In this document: in pieces, positions 47,572-56,557 of the stretch
Numbering within the stretch: the stretch's first letter is position 1
Layout: every line of letters begins with the position of its first letter
From: Candidatus Bathyarchaeota archaeon B24
Lineage (GTDB): Archaea > Thermoproteota > CALKCG01 > B24
Reading direction: 5' to 3'
DNA: 64,000 nucleotides
Assembly (NCBI GenBank): GCA_001593865.1
Contig: LUCB01000004.1
Coordinates: 26,897-90,896, forward strand
Made by a program: the position numbers and the translations under genes
The notes under the pieces: model-generated
What the model saw: the letters and a program-made list of their open reading frames with translations, nothing else
Database searches by the model: none
What the model was told of the DNA's origin: nothing

Positions 47572-48156
47572 TTGAAAAGATGGATAACGTTTAATTTTAG
47601 GCTTTCCATGTTAAAGGCTTGGATGGATTCAAAGCCTCAGCTTATGACCGGTGTGGCATATCTCGAAGACGGTAGAGTAGTCGTTAGGGATAGGGCTTAC
47701 CGAAGCTTTCTCATCCAAAGGGGCTACGGTTTTAGAGAAGGTAGCCTTCTTATCTTAACGGGTGAGGAGGCGCTTTACCTCCTCAGCGAGAATAAGCTTA
47801 AGCTCCTCGACGAAGAGTGTGAGCTAGGTCTTAAGGAAGCTGCTGACAGGCTTATAGCGGAAGACCCCGACGTATGGGTTAGGTTTCTGATCTATCGCGA
47901 CCTGAGAGACCGGGGTTATGTGGTGCGCAGAGGCTATGGGCTTGGGCTGGATTTCCTACTTTATGAACGTGGAACCTATGGTAAGAAGCCTGCTAAATAC
48001 TTGGTCATAGGAGTTTCAGAGGGTAAGCCCCTGGGGCTCAACGACTTACTCAGAGACCTTAAAACCGCTATAAGCTCTGATAAGGAGCTTATCCTAGCCG
48101 TCGTAGACCGAAGAGGGGATGTAGTCTACTACAGGGTGTCAGCAGGTTTTAGATGA
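47572..48156 (+). CDS. endA: tRNA-splicing endonuclease EndA-family subunit, catalytic His position apparently not conserved
   Basis: FLIYRDLRDRGYVVRRGYGLGLDFLLYERGTYGKKPAKYLVIGV...ELILAVVDRRGDVVYYRV. Confidence 0.85.
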   Translation: MKRWITFNFRLSMLKAWMDSKPQLMTGVAYLEDGRVVVRDRAYRSFLIQRGYGFREGSLLILTGEEALYLLSENKLKLLDEECELGLKEAADRLIAEDPDVWVRFLIYRDLRDRGYVVRRGYGLGLDFLLYERGTYGKKPAKYLVIGVSEGKPLGLNDLLRDLKTAISSDKELILAVVDRRGDVVYYRVSAGFR

Positions 48157-48582
48157 GCTTTCTAGGTTTACTTCCTCTTCAGTTAGAGAGATGCCTACGA
48201 ACTTAACTATCTCGACCCCTTTAACCGTTCTGAGCTTCTCTGAAAGCCTACGCACCTTGTCAGCTTCTCCCCTGACGGCTATGATCTCCAAGCAATCCTT
48301 ATGGCTTAAGTGAATGTGTAGTGTGGAGTTCACAAGCCTGCCGTAGCTGTGCTGTAGGTCTGTCAGTTCCTCCTCTGAACCCTTAATCTTGTGGTTGAAC
48401 ATCACCAGAATGGCTCCTACGCATAAGCCCTCGCCTTTAACCCACCTATACTCTGATAGAAACGTCCGTATGGCGTCTTGAACGGCTTTCGAGCGTTTTC
48501 TATAACCCATCCTTGAGATCGTTTCGTTAAACTCTTTCATCAAGTCCTCTGGAACAGTTACGCTGAACCTAACAGCGCCCAT
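48139..48582 (-). CDS. nikR: NikR-like nickel-responsive RHH regulator
   Basis: MGAVRFSVTVPEDLMKEFNETISRMGYRKRSKAVQDAIRTFL...LQHSYGRLVNSTLHIHLSHKDCLEIIAVRG; start trimmed to MGAVRF because the ORF-track extension overlaps the upstream gene. Confidence 0.9.
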   Translation of the reverse strand: MGAVRFSVTVPEDLMKEFNETISRMGYRKRSKAVQDAIRTFLSEYRWVKGEGLCVGAILVMFNHKIKGSEEELTDLQHSYGRLVNSTLHIHLSHKDCLEIIAVRGEADKVRRLSEKLRTVKGVEIVKFVGISLTEEEVNLESSSKTC

Positions 48583-48610
48583 CACACTATTATAAAACCC
48601 TTTAGGGTTG

Positions 48611-48919
48611 TTAAAAGTTTCCAGGTTTTCCGGTTCTGCAAACGCAGGGTATCGACCCACATCTCGGACATCCCTTACCATACTTCTCATAAGCCGCTTT
48701 CTCTGCATCTATACCCAACAGGTTGCATAGGCTTAGAAGCCACGCAAGCACGTCGGCGACCTCCTCGGCTATGAGCGGTTTACTACCTCTTATAAGCGCC
48801 CTGGCAAGCTCCCCCACCTCAGATACGAGCCAAGCATAGGTTATAGGTACCCCCCTCTCCCTGTCTCTCTCAAAGTATATCGTCCTCATGAGGTTTTGGA
48901 AATCCCTTATACCGACCAT
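48611..48919 (-). CDS. MazG-like nucleotide pyrophosphohydrolase
   Basis: YAWLVSEVGELARALIRG...EEVADVLAWLLSLCNLLGID; C-terminal CPRCGSIPCVC. Confidence 0.87.
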   Translation of the reverse strand: MVGIRDFQNLMRTIYFERDRERGVPITYAWLVSEVGELARALIRGSKPLIAEEVADVLAWLLSLCNLLGIDAEKAAYEKYGKGCPRCGSIPCVCRTGKPGNF

Positions 48920-49037
48920 GGCTCATCATCTACCTAACCTCAGACGGTAAAAACATTGTCGTAAAGACGAAGTTCAATTTCGCTATCGTATAGTTAATTA
49001 TGGACTTTAGGATGCCAGTACCTTTATAAGCCTGCAA

Positions 49038-49071
49038 CTACATTTCTCTGTAACGTTACAGAAAAATGTAG
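49038..49071. promoter_or_regulatory. 34-bp near-perfect palindrome, operator candidate for the arsR-ABC operon
   Basis: CTACATTTCTCTGTAAC|GTTACAGAAAAATGTAG, one mismatched pair; TATA-like CTTTATAAG at 49022-49030. Confidence 0.7.
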
Positions 49072-49087
49072 GAGGTTTTCCTGAGCC

Positions 49088-49684
49088 TTGAAAGATATAA
49101 TCGTGATCAGAGATTCTAACGTCGCTAAACTACTAGCGGATAAAACGCGGCGTCAGATACTTGCGTTGCTAAGGGTTAGGGATATGTCTGTAAACCAGCT
49201 TGCCAAGGTTCTGGGCAAACCAGCCTCGTCGATAACTCATCATATAAAGTGTCTCAAGTCAGCCGGTCTGGTGGAGCTTGCCGGTGAACGGAGGAGGGGT
49301 AACATAATCGAGCGATTCTATAGGGCAGCTGCTAGACACTATGTCGTAAGCTATGCCCTACGGTATGAAGAAGGTGAAAGCTTGTTCAGAGACCATGAGA
49401 AGACTGTCATGGAGAAGACCGTGGCGGCTTTAGAGAACTTCGGCTATAAAGTCGTCGATGAGCGTAAGGTCACTAGGCTTCTTAACGAGTTTATGCGTCT
49501 AAGCCAGCTTATGCTGGAGCGTTTAGCCGAGAGACAGGTTAAGTCTTCGGACTTGGATACACCTGCTCTACATCTGCTTCTGCACATGTTACTACATCTT
49601 GAGCTCTATAGAGATGAACGATATCGAAGGCTTATGGAGGAGTTGTCGGATTTGATAGTGGGTGGTCGGGATGACCGAACGTAA
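49088..49684 (+). CDS. ArsR-family transcriptional regulator
   Basis: AKLLADKTRRQILALLRVRDMSVNQLAKVLGKPASSITHHIKCLKSAGLVEL. Confidence 0.9.
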   Translation: MKDIIVIRDSNVAKLLADKTRRQILALLRVRDMSVNQLAKVLGKPASSITHHIKCLKSAGLVELAGERRRGNIIERFYRAAARHYVVSYALRYEEGESLFRDHEKTVMEKTVAALENFGYKVVDERKVTRLLNEFMRLSQLMLERLAERQVKSSDLDTPALHLLLHMLLHLELYRDERYRRLMEELSDLIVGGRDDRT

Positions 49685-51425
49685 GACCTCAGATGGCGTT
49701 TTTAGAAGACTTTTAAACTATCTGTTAGCCTATAAGCTGTATTTAGCCTCGGTTATACTGCTCACGCTCATAAGTAACGTGGCAGACCTTCTGATACCAT
49801 GGATGGCTAAAGATATAATTAACGAGGTCGTCGAGGGTTCGACGTCTGAGATATGGCTGTATGCGTTGTCCATAGTGGGTTTAACGGTCGTCAGCGGCAT
49901 ACTGTTCTTCTTCAGAAACTACCTGTCGAGTTTGACATCACAGAAGATAATACACCATATGAGGCTTGAACTCTACAAGCGGCTTCAGGAGCTTTCCTAC
50001 AGCTTCTTCGACAGGGTCGACATAGGTCAGATAATAACCCGGCTAACCAGCGACATGGATACTGTAGGCTCCTTCATAGGGTTCAGCATACCACGTCTGT
50101 TGAGCGCGGCTTTCATGCTTACCCTAACATCTGTCATGCTATTTTCCATGAATATTCCGCTGACTTTCATGACGCTCTCGATAACCGTGCCGGTCATAGC
50201 CTTAGTATCCCTGATATTCGTGAAGCTTGTCCGCCCTATATTCGAACGTAGGTGGACTGAGGTCAGCAAGCTGAACACAGCGGTTGCTGAGGCGGTTTCA
50301 GGTTTCAGGGTTCTCAAAGCCTTGGGTGCTGAGAGCTGGATGTTTAAACGCTTCGACTACAGAAACCGTCGGGTCTACGAGCTCGAGATGTTGTCGGCAA
50401 AGCTTAGTGCTCAAACCTGGCCCCTCCTGAACCTCGTCATAAGCCTAGTCTCTACCCTCATATACTGGTACGGAGGGTTGAAGGTTATAGAAGGCGGTTT
50501 CAGGGTCGGCGACCTAGTGGCCTTTACCATGTACCTGGGGTACCTTGTCTGGCCTATAATGATGTTCGGTTTCACGATGGCTCGTTACCAGAGAGCCAAC
50601 GTATCGGCGAACAAGATATTCGAAGTCTTAGATACCGAGCCAGAGGTCAAGGAGAAGCCTGACGCGGTCGAGCTTCCCCCGGTTAAGGGGCATGTTGTGT
50701 TCGAAGACGTGGTTTTCGGCTACGAGCCCGACAAGCCCATACTCAAAGGTGTGAGCTTTGAGGTTAAGCCTGGTGAGAAGGTCGCTATAATCGGGGCTAC
50801 AGGCTCGGGTAAGAGCACGCTTATAAAACTGATACCTAGGTTTTACGACCCCCAGAGGGGTCGCATACTCATAGACGGCTATGATATCCGGGATGTTAAG
50901 CTAGACTCCCTGCGTAGGCAGATAGGTATAGTTCACCAGGACGTGTTCATATTTCCGACGACCATACGGGAGAACATAGCATACGGCAAGCCTAACGCGA
51001 CCATGGAGGAGGTCGAGAGAGCCGCTAAGGCCGCTCGTATTCACGACTTTATAATGAGCCTTCCAAAGGGTTATGACACGGTCGTGGGTGAACGGGGTGT
51101 GACGTTATCCGGTGGTCAGAGACAGAGGCTAGCCATAGCCAGGGCGCTTCTTATAAACCCTAAGATCCTCATACTCGACGACTCTACGTCCAGCGTAGAC
51201 TCTGAAACAGAGAGGGAGATCTACGAGGCGTTGAGAGAGCTCATCAAGGATAGAACGGTTTTCATAATAACCCAGAGGTTGTCGACGCTTAAGCTTGCGG
51301 ACCGTATAATAGTTCTCGACGATGGACGTGTCGTAGAGGAAGGCACTCACGAAGAACTTATGGCTAAAAACGGGCTGTATGCGAAGCTATACAGAGCTCA
51401 GTTTCTAGGCTCGGAGGAGGTGTAA
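49662..51425 (+). CDS. ABC exporter half-transporter A (ABCB-like), degenerate catalytic site
   Basis: GATGSGKSTL; LSGGQRQRLAIARALLINPKILILDDSTSSVDSETE. Confidence 0.95.
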   Translation: MVGMTERKTSDGVFRRLLNYLLAYKLYLASVILLTLISNVADLLIPWMAKDIINEVVEGSTSEIWLYALSIVGLTVVSGILFFFRNYLSSLTSQKIIHHMRLELYKRLQELSYSFFDRVDIGQIITRLTSDMDTVGSFIGFSIPRLLSAAFMLTLTSVMLFSMNIPLTFMTLSITVPVIALVSLIFVKLVRPIFERRWTEVSKLNTAVAEAVSGFRVLKALGAESWMFKRFDYRNRRVYELEMLSAKLSAQTWPLLNLVISLVSTLIYWYGGLKVIEGGFRVGDLVAFTMYLGYLVWPIMMFGFTMARYQRANVSANKIFEVLDTEPEVKEKPDAVELPPVKGHVVFEDVVFGYEPDKPILKGVSFEVKPGEKVAIIGATGSGKSTLIKLIPRFYDPQRGRILIDGYDIRDVKLDSLRRQIGIVHQDVFIFPTTIRENIAYGKPNATMEEVERAAKAARIHDFIMSLPKGYDTVVGERGVTLSGGQRQRLAIARALLINPKILILDDSTSSVDSETEREIYEALRELIKDRTVFIITQRLSTLKLADRIIVLDDGRVVEEGTHEELMAKNGLYAKLYRAQFLGSEEV

Positions 51426-51428
51426 GCT

Positions 51429-53267
51429 ATGGGATGGTACTTCAGACATTATGCCGAAAGGGTCTCGGATGAGAAGCCTGTTAAGGTTCCTACCACGATA
51501 CTTCTCAAGTGGTTTGCAAAACTATTGGCTCCGATGAAGCTCGGGCTCGTAGCCATGTTGCTAGTGGCTATAGGCTCCATAGGTCTAAGCATGGTAACCC
51601 CCTACCTCAGCAAGCTTATCGTAGACGAGGGGATAATGGGCGCCAACATGGGTTCTCTAACATTCTACGCAGTCCTACTGGCCTTGGCTGCCGTAGCCCA
51701 GTGGGGGATAGGGGCCTCTAGGCGATACTTATCGGCATACCTCAACCAGCGGCTCCTCTATGGTCTCAGGACGCGTGCCTTCAAACACCTGATGGAAATC
51801 GATATACAATACATAACCGGAAGACCGGCCGGTAGAATGATATCGTTGATAACCAACGATATAAACGCCATAGGTGAGATAGTCACCTCTGGCGCCATAG
51901 ACCTGTTGATAAACGCGTCCACCATAGTCGGTGCGCTTTCGATAATGCTGAGCATGCATCTTACGTTAAGCCTAGCTGTGTTATCGGTTTTACCGCTCAT
52001 GGTAGTGGTTACCTATTTCTTCGCACGTAAAACCCGTAGCGCATACAGGGAGACGCGGGTTAAGATAAGTAAGCTCACGAGCAGCGTCGAACAAAGCGTG
52101 GCCGGTGCCAGGGTCGCTCAGGCGTTCACGAAGCGTAAAAACATAGACTTCAGCTCCTTCGAAAGCGTAAGCCGTGAGACGATGGCTGCGAACGTTAGAG
52201 CAACGCTCATATTTTCGCTTGTCCGTCCCTCCTTGGACGCGATCAACGCGCTCGTAGCCGCTATACTGATCGGCTACGGAGGGATGCTTGTGGCTTCTCG
52301 GCAGCTGACGATAGGCACGCTCATAGCCTTCTACGGCTATGTGCAGATGTTCTTCAGACCGGTGATAATGCTTACGACCTTCTACAACACGCTTCAGTCG
52401 GCTCTTGCGGCGGCTGAAAGGGTCTACAGCTTCCTCCAGACTCAGCCGTCGGTCAAGGACGAAAGCTACGCTAAGGAGCTGGAGATAGAGAAGGGCGAGA
52501 TAACGGTCGAAAACGTTTATTTCAGCTACGGCTCAAACCCCGTATTCGAAAACTTAAACCTCAAGGTGAGACCGGGTGAAATCCTAGCGGTCGTCGGACC
52601 TACCGGCGCCGGTAAAACCACACTCGCAAACCTGCTCATGAGGCTGTATGACCCTCAGAAGGGACGTATACTCATAGACGGCCACGATATCAGAGAGTTC
52701 AAGCTCGGTTCTCTAAAGCGTCAGGTGGCTCTGGTGCCTCAGGAGCCCATACTGTTCAACGACACGGTTTTAGAAAACATAAGGATAGGTTTTCCAGACG
52801 CCTCGGACGAGGATGTTAAGAGAGTAGTCGCAAGTCTAGGTCTTGAGAAACTCATCGAAAATCTCCCAGACGGCTACGAGACCGTTATAAGCCCGGGTGG
52901 CGAGAACCTGTCTATGGGACAGAGGCAACTGATAAGCTTCGCAAGGGCGATGCTTAAGAACCCTAAGATCCTGATCCTCGACGAAGCCACTAGTAGCCTA
53001 GACCCATACACGGAGGCTATGCTTCAAGACGCTATGATGAAGCTCATCACCGGAAGGACATGTATAATAATCGCGCATAGGCTCTCCACAGTTAAACTCG
53101 CAGATAGGATCATAGTCTTGGACCATGGTAAGATAGTCGAGGAGGGAACCCATGACCGGCTTCTACGCAGAGGAGGACTATACGCTAAACTCTATGAGAC
53201 ACAGTTCGGTGCACCTAAGCTGACGGCTAAATCCGAAGCTGGGCCGCTGGAGTCGTCGTCTCGCTAA
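51429..53267 (+). CDS. ABC exporter half-transporter B (ABCB-like)
   Basis: GPTGAGKTTL; LSMGQRQLISFARAMLKNPKILILDEATSSLDPYTE. Confidence 0.95.
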   Translation: MGWYFRHYAERVSDEKPVKVPTTILLKWFAKLLAPMKLGLVAMLLVAIGSIGLSMVTPYLSKLIVDEGIMGANMGSLTFYAVLLALAAVAQWGIGASRRYLSAYLNQRLLYGLRTRAFKHLMEIDIQYITGRPAGRMISLITNDINAIGEIVTSGAIDLLINASTIVGALSIMLSMHLTLSLAVLSVLPLMVVVTYFFARKTRSAYRETRVKISKLTSSVEQSVAGARVAQAFTKRKNIDFSSFESVSRETMAANVRATLIFSLVRPSLDAINALVAAILIGYGGMLVASRQLTIGTLIAFYGYVQMFFRPVIMLTTFYNTLQSALAAAERVYSFLQTQPSVKDESYAKELEIEKGEITVENVYFSYGSNPVFENLNLKVRPGEILAVVGPTGAGKTTLANLLMRLYDPQKGRILIDGHDIREFKLGSLKRQVALVPQEPILFNDTVLENIRIGFPDASDEDVKRVVASLGLEKLIENLPDGYETVISPGGENLSMGQRQLISFARAMLKNPKILILDEATSSLDPYTEAMLQDAMMKLITGRTCIIIAHRLSTVKLADRIIVLDHGKIVEEGTHDRLLRRGGLYAKLYETQFGAPKLTAKSEAGPLESSSR

Positions 53268-53349
53268 ATACAGATTAATAGACTTTTTTATATAAAAATG
53301 TGTATAAAGTTTATCTAGGAACCTCTTAATTTACTTCTTAATAAGAGAA

Positions 53350-53688
53350 ATGGAGAAGCCCATGATAATCCTCGACGCCATGATGCCCTACTACATGAAA
53401 GCGTATCTCATGGTCCTAGGATATCCGAACGTCTACCATCTAAGAGACATCTGCCCGGTCGATGTTGACGATACTGAGGTCAGGCGCATAGTCGAGTCTA
53501 AAAGAGCGATACTCGTGACGAGAGACCGTAAACACTTCAACTGTCTTAAAGAGGGCCGGGTTTTAATACTGAGCCGGGAAGACCCCTACTGGATGTTCCG
53601 AGAGGTCTTAGAGGGCTTATCGTTCATGGGCCTACCTCCTAGACTCGAATGGCTTAACAACCCAGGGAAACCTAGCGCTAAGACTTAG
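53350..53688 (+). CDS. PIN-like (DUF5615/Mut7-C-like) protein
   Basis: IILDAMMPYYMKAYLMVLGYPNVYHLRDI...RAILVTRDRKHF. Confidence 0.6.
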   Translation: MEKPMIILDAMMPYYMKAYLMVLGYPNVYHLRDICPVDVDDTEVRRIVESKRAILVTRDRKHFNCLKEGRVLILSREDPYWMFREVLEGLSFMGLPPRLEWLNNPGKPSAKT

Positions 53689-54862
53689 CTAGCTCGTCTA
53701 AGGTTTTAAGAAGCTCCATGACCTTATTCTTCTCGACGACCCCCGAGGCCGCTACCGCGTGTCCATCCGCGAATCCTCCGTGTCTCGAACAGGCCTCAGG
53801 AAGTATCTTGGACAACGGGGGTTTTCGACCGTTTAAGATATCCTGAGTCAGCGGTCTAGGGGCTCTCGTAGAAAGCTTGACATATTCCTTACTAAGTCTG
53901 CCATAGCCCGGTATCTCGGGTAACACGTCCATGTAGCCTACGATGTACTTATCCTGGTCTATGAACCGCTGATACCGTAGATAGCTGCAGAAGCTTCCTA
54001 TGACCTTGGTCCCCATACCCCGATACACACCGCCGTCTGAGAACCACTGGATGGCCTTCATCCTCTTCAGCCCTCCCCTTCTAAGTCTCGCAAGAAGCAT
54101 AGCGTTGGCTTTCCTCCTTTCCTCCTCAAGCCTAGAAGCCTCTTCGTAATCACGGTCTTCAAACCCCTTCATACATGCTTTTAACGCTCTGAACGGTCCA
54201 CCCCTGTAATAGCCTACCGAGGCTAGAACCGAGAGCAAAGTCGAGTATCGTTTATAGGAGAGCGGCTTACCGATGTTCAGAACCCTGTAGCCTGCCTTAC
54301 CCCTAGGCTCGACTACCCCGTTTTCCAACGCATCTTTCAAGGCGAGCATGTTCAACCCTGTGAATGGGCCGGGTATCTCAGCGGCGCCTATAACGGCTAA
54401 AGACGATAGGTCAACGTTATCTGGGCTTAGGGCTTTAGCAAAGAGGTATGCGACTGTCGACGCAGAGGCATCTCTTTCACCGGATAGCCCCCAAAGCTCA
54501 GGGTTCAGGTTTAACACGTCAGGTCGCTTAGACTCGGCGGTGTCGTGATGGTCTAACATGATGGTTAAAGAGCCTTCAGGTGCTTCTTTTTCTACCAGTT
54601 TTACATGGGCGGAGCCTATGTCTGTAAACACATATAGCCCGGCTCCAAGGGAGTATATGCCTTTCAAAACCTCGGGATACAGCTTATCTAGGCATATAGT
54701 TTTGAAGCCGAACCCGGCTCTTTTAAGCGACTTAGCTGCTATAGCCGCTGAGCATACACCGTCTGCCTCATCGTGGTGAACTATTAAAGCTTCTCTAAAA
54801 CCGGAAGTAACGAGTTTATCGGTCGCCTTTTTCAAGGCGTTTAGAAACTCCTCCAGTCCCAT
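53678..54862 (-). CDS. DHH/DHHA1-family phosphoesterase (archaeal RecJ-like)
   Basis: ALIVHHDEADGVCSAAIAAKSL; MLDHHDTAE; RHGGFADGHAVAASG. Confidence 0.9.
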   Translation of the reverse strand: MGLEEFLNALKKATDKLVTSGFREALIVHHDEADGVCSAAIAAKSLKRAGFGFKTICLDKLYPEVLKGIYSLGAGLYVFTDIGSAHVKLVEKEAPEGSLTIMLDHHDTAESKRPDVLNLNPELWGLSGERDASASTVAYLFAKALSPDNVDLSSLAVIGAAEIPGPFTGLNMLALKDALENGVVEPRGKAGYRVLNIGKPLSYKRYSTLLSVLASVGYYRGGPFRALKACMKGFEDRDYEEASRLEEERRKANAMLLARLRRGGLKRMKAIQWFSDGGVYRGMGTKVIGSFCSYLRYQRFIDQDKYIVGYMDVLPEIPGYGRLSKEYVKLSTRAPRPLTQDILNGRKPPLSKILPEACSRHGGFADGHAVAASGVVEKNKVMELLKTLDELAKS

Positions 54863-54982
54863 CGCTACCCGATCATGTATTTGGAACGAGGGGAAAAAAG
54901 GCTTCCGCCGACCTAGATATTGCTGCGATTAGCTTATATCTTGTCCAAACGATCGAAATGAGGGAGGTGAAGCGTTCTGCTT

Positions 54983-56518
54983 TTGAAGGTTAAGAGGCTG
55001 TACATCGAGGCTGGCGGTAAGCCTATAGTTCTCTTGAATAAGGATGATGCAGACGATTTAGGTGTTAGGGCTTTAGGCCGGGTTAGGCTTAGGGCTAACG
55101 GTCACGAGCGCACGGCTATCGTCAACACAACCTCCAAGGTGATCGAGAAGGGCGTAGTAGGTGTATATGAGGAGGTGGCTTCCAGGTTAAACCTTGAGGA
55201 TGGATCCGTTGTCGACGTTAGGCTGTCTGAGCCTCCTAGAAGCATATTCTTCATAAGGGAGAAGCTCAAGGGTAAGAAGCTCACCTACAGCGAGATCTAC
55301 GAGATAGTCAAAGATGTGGTCGAGGGTAACCTGAGCGAGGTCGAGATATCAGCCTTCGTGACGGCGTTGCACACGTTCGGTCTCGACCTAGACGAGGCTA
55401 CGAATCTGAGCATAGCTATGGTTGAAGTAGGAGAAACTTTGGACCTAGGCGATATATTGGTCGTGGATAAACATAGCATCGGGGGTGTACCGGGCGATAA
55501 GACCAGCTTGGTAGCCGTACCCACCGTAGCCGCGGCGGGTTTAACGATCCCTAAGACGAGTTCTAGGGCGATAACGAGCGCCGCCGGTACGGCCGATAGA
55601 GCTGAAGTGCTTATGCCTGTGTCGCTCGACCTAGATGAGATCAGGTCTGTCGTCTTGAAGACCGGTGGCTGTCTAGTCTGGGGAGGTGCGCTACATCTAT
55701 CCCCGGCCGACGACATATTCGTACAGATCGAGTATCCGTTGGCGATCGACCCGCTTCTGTTGCCGAGTATAATGAGTAAGAAGAAAGCCGTCAACGCTAA
55801 GATGCTTGTTATAGACATACCGACCGGTAGGGGAACCAAGGTTAAGACGATAGGTGAAGCCAACGCTCTGGCTAAAGACTTTATAGAACTCGGTAGGAGG
55901 CTGGGTATACAGACCGGGTGCGCCGTAACCTACGGGGAGCAGCCTGTAGGATATGCCGTGGGCCCCGCGTTGGAGGCTAGAGAGGCTCTTGAAACCCTCA
56001 TGGGCTCTAATAGGGCTGTGGACTTGGTCAGTAAAGCCGCTAACATAGCGGGTGTGCTCTTCAAAATGGCTGGTGTAGGCGATGCGGAGACGGCGCTTCG
56101 GTTGATACGTTCGGGTAAGTCTGAGAAGAAGTTTAGAGAGATAATCGCGGCTCAGGGTGGAGACCCAGATGTCAAGCCGGATGACATACCTATCGGGGAT
56201 AAGACCTATGAGGTTAGGGCTAAGCGTCGGGGACGGGTTTTATGGATCGACAACGGCAGGCTCGTAGAGGTGGCTAGGGCGGCGGGCGCGCCTAAGGATA
56301 AGGGAGCTGGTATACTGCTTAATAAGAAGATAGGGGAGCACGTGGAGGAGGGGGAGCTGTTATACACCATATACTCTGAGTCTTCTGTGAAGCTTCAAAA
56401 CGCGATAGAGCTTGTGGAGGCCAGAGACTTCATGGGTATAGGTAGGAGCATGGATATGCTCATACAGTTCATAGCTGAACCGCCGGTTTACAAGAGAAGG
56501 TTCGAGCTAGAGCGTTAA
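54983..56518 (+). CDS. deoA: AMP phosphorylase (thymidine phosphorylase family)
   Basis: VDKHSIGGVPGDKTSLVAVPTVAAAGLTIPKTSSRAITSAAGTADRAEVL; N-terminal extension typical of archaeal AMPpase. Confidence 0.93.
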   Translation: MKVKRLYIEAGGKPIVLLNKDDADDLGVRALGRVRLRANGHERTAIVNTTSKVIEKGVVGVYEEVASRLNLEDGSVVDVRLSEPPRSIFFIREKLKGKKLTYSEIYEIVKDVVEGNLSEVEISAFVTALHTFGLDLDEATNLSIAMVEVGETLDLGDILVVDKHSIGGVPGDKTSLVAVPTVAAAGLTIPKTSSRAITSAAGTADRAEVLMPVSLDLDEIRSVVLKTGGCLVWGGALHLSPADDIFVQIEYPLAIDPLLLPSIMSKKKAVNAKMLVIDIPTGRGTKVKTIGEANALAKDFIELGRRLGIQTGCAVTYGEQPVGYAVGPALEAREALETLMGSNRAVDLVSKAANIAGVLFKMAGVGDAETALRLIRSGKSEKKFREIIAAQGGDPDVKPDDIPIGDKTYEVRAKRRGRVLWIDNGRLVEVARAAGAPKDKGAGILLNKKIGEHVEEGELLYTIYSESSVKLQNAIELVEARDFMGIGRSMDMLIQFIAEPPVYKRRFELER

Positions 56519-56557
56519 ACGGCGGTCCTAAAAAGTATGAAGAAGGGTGATTGGGGT

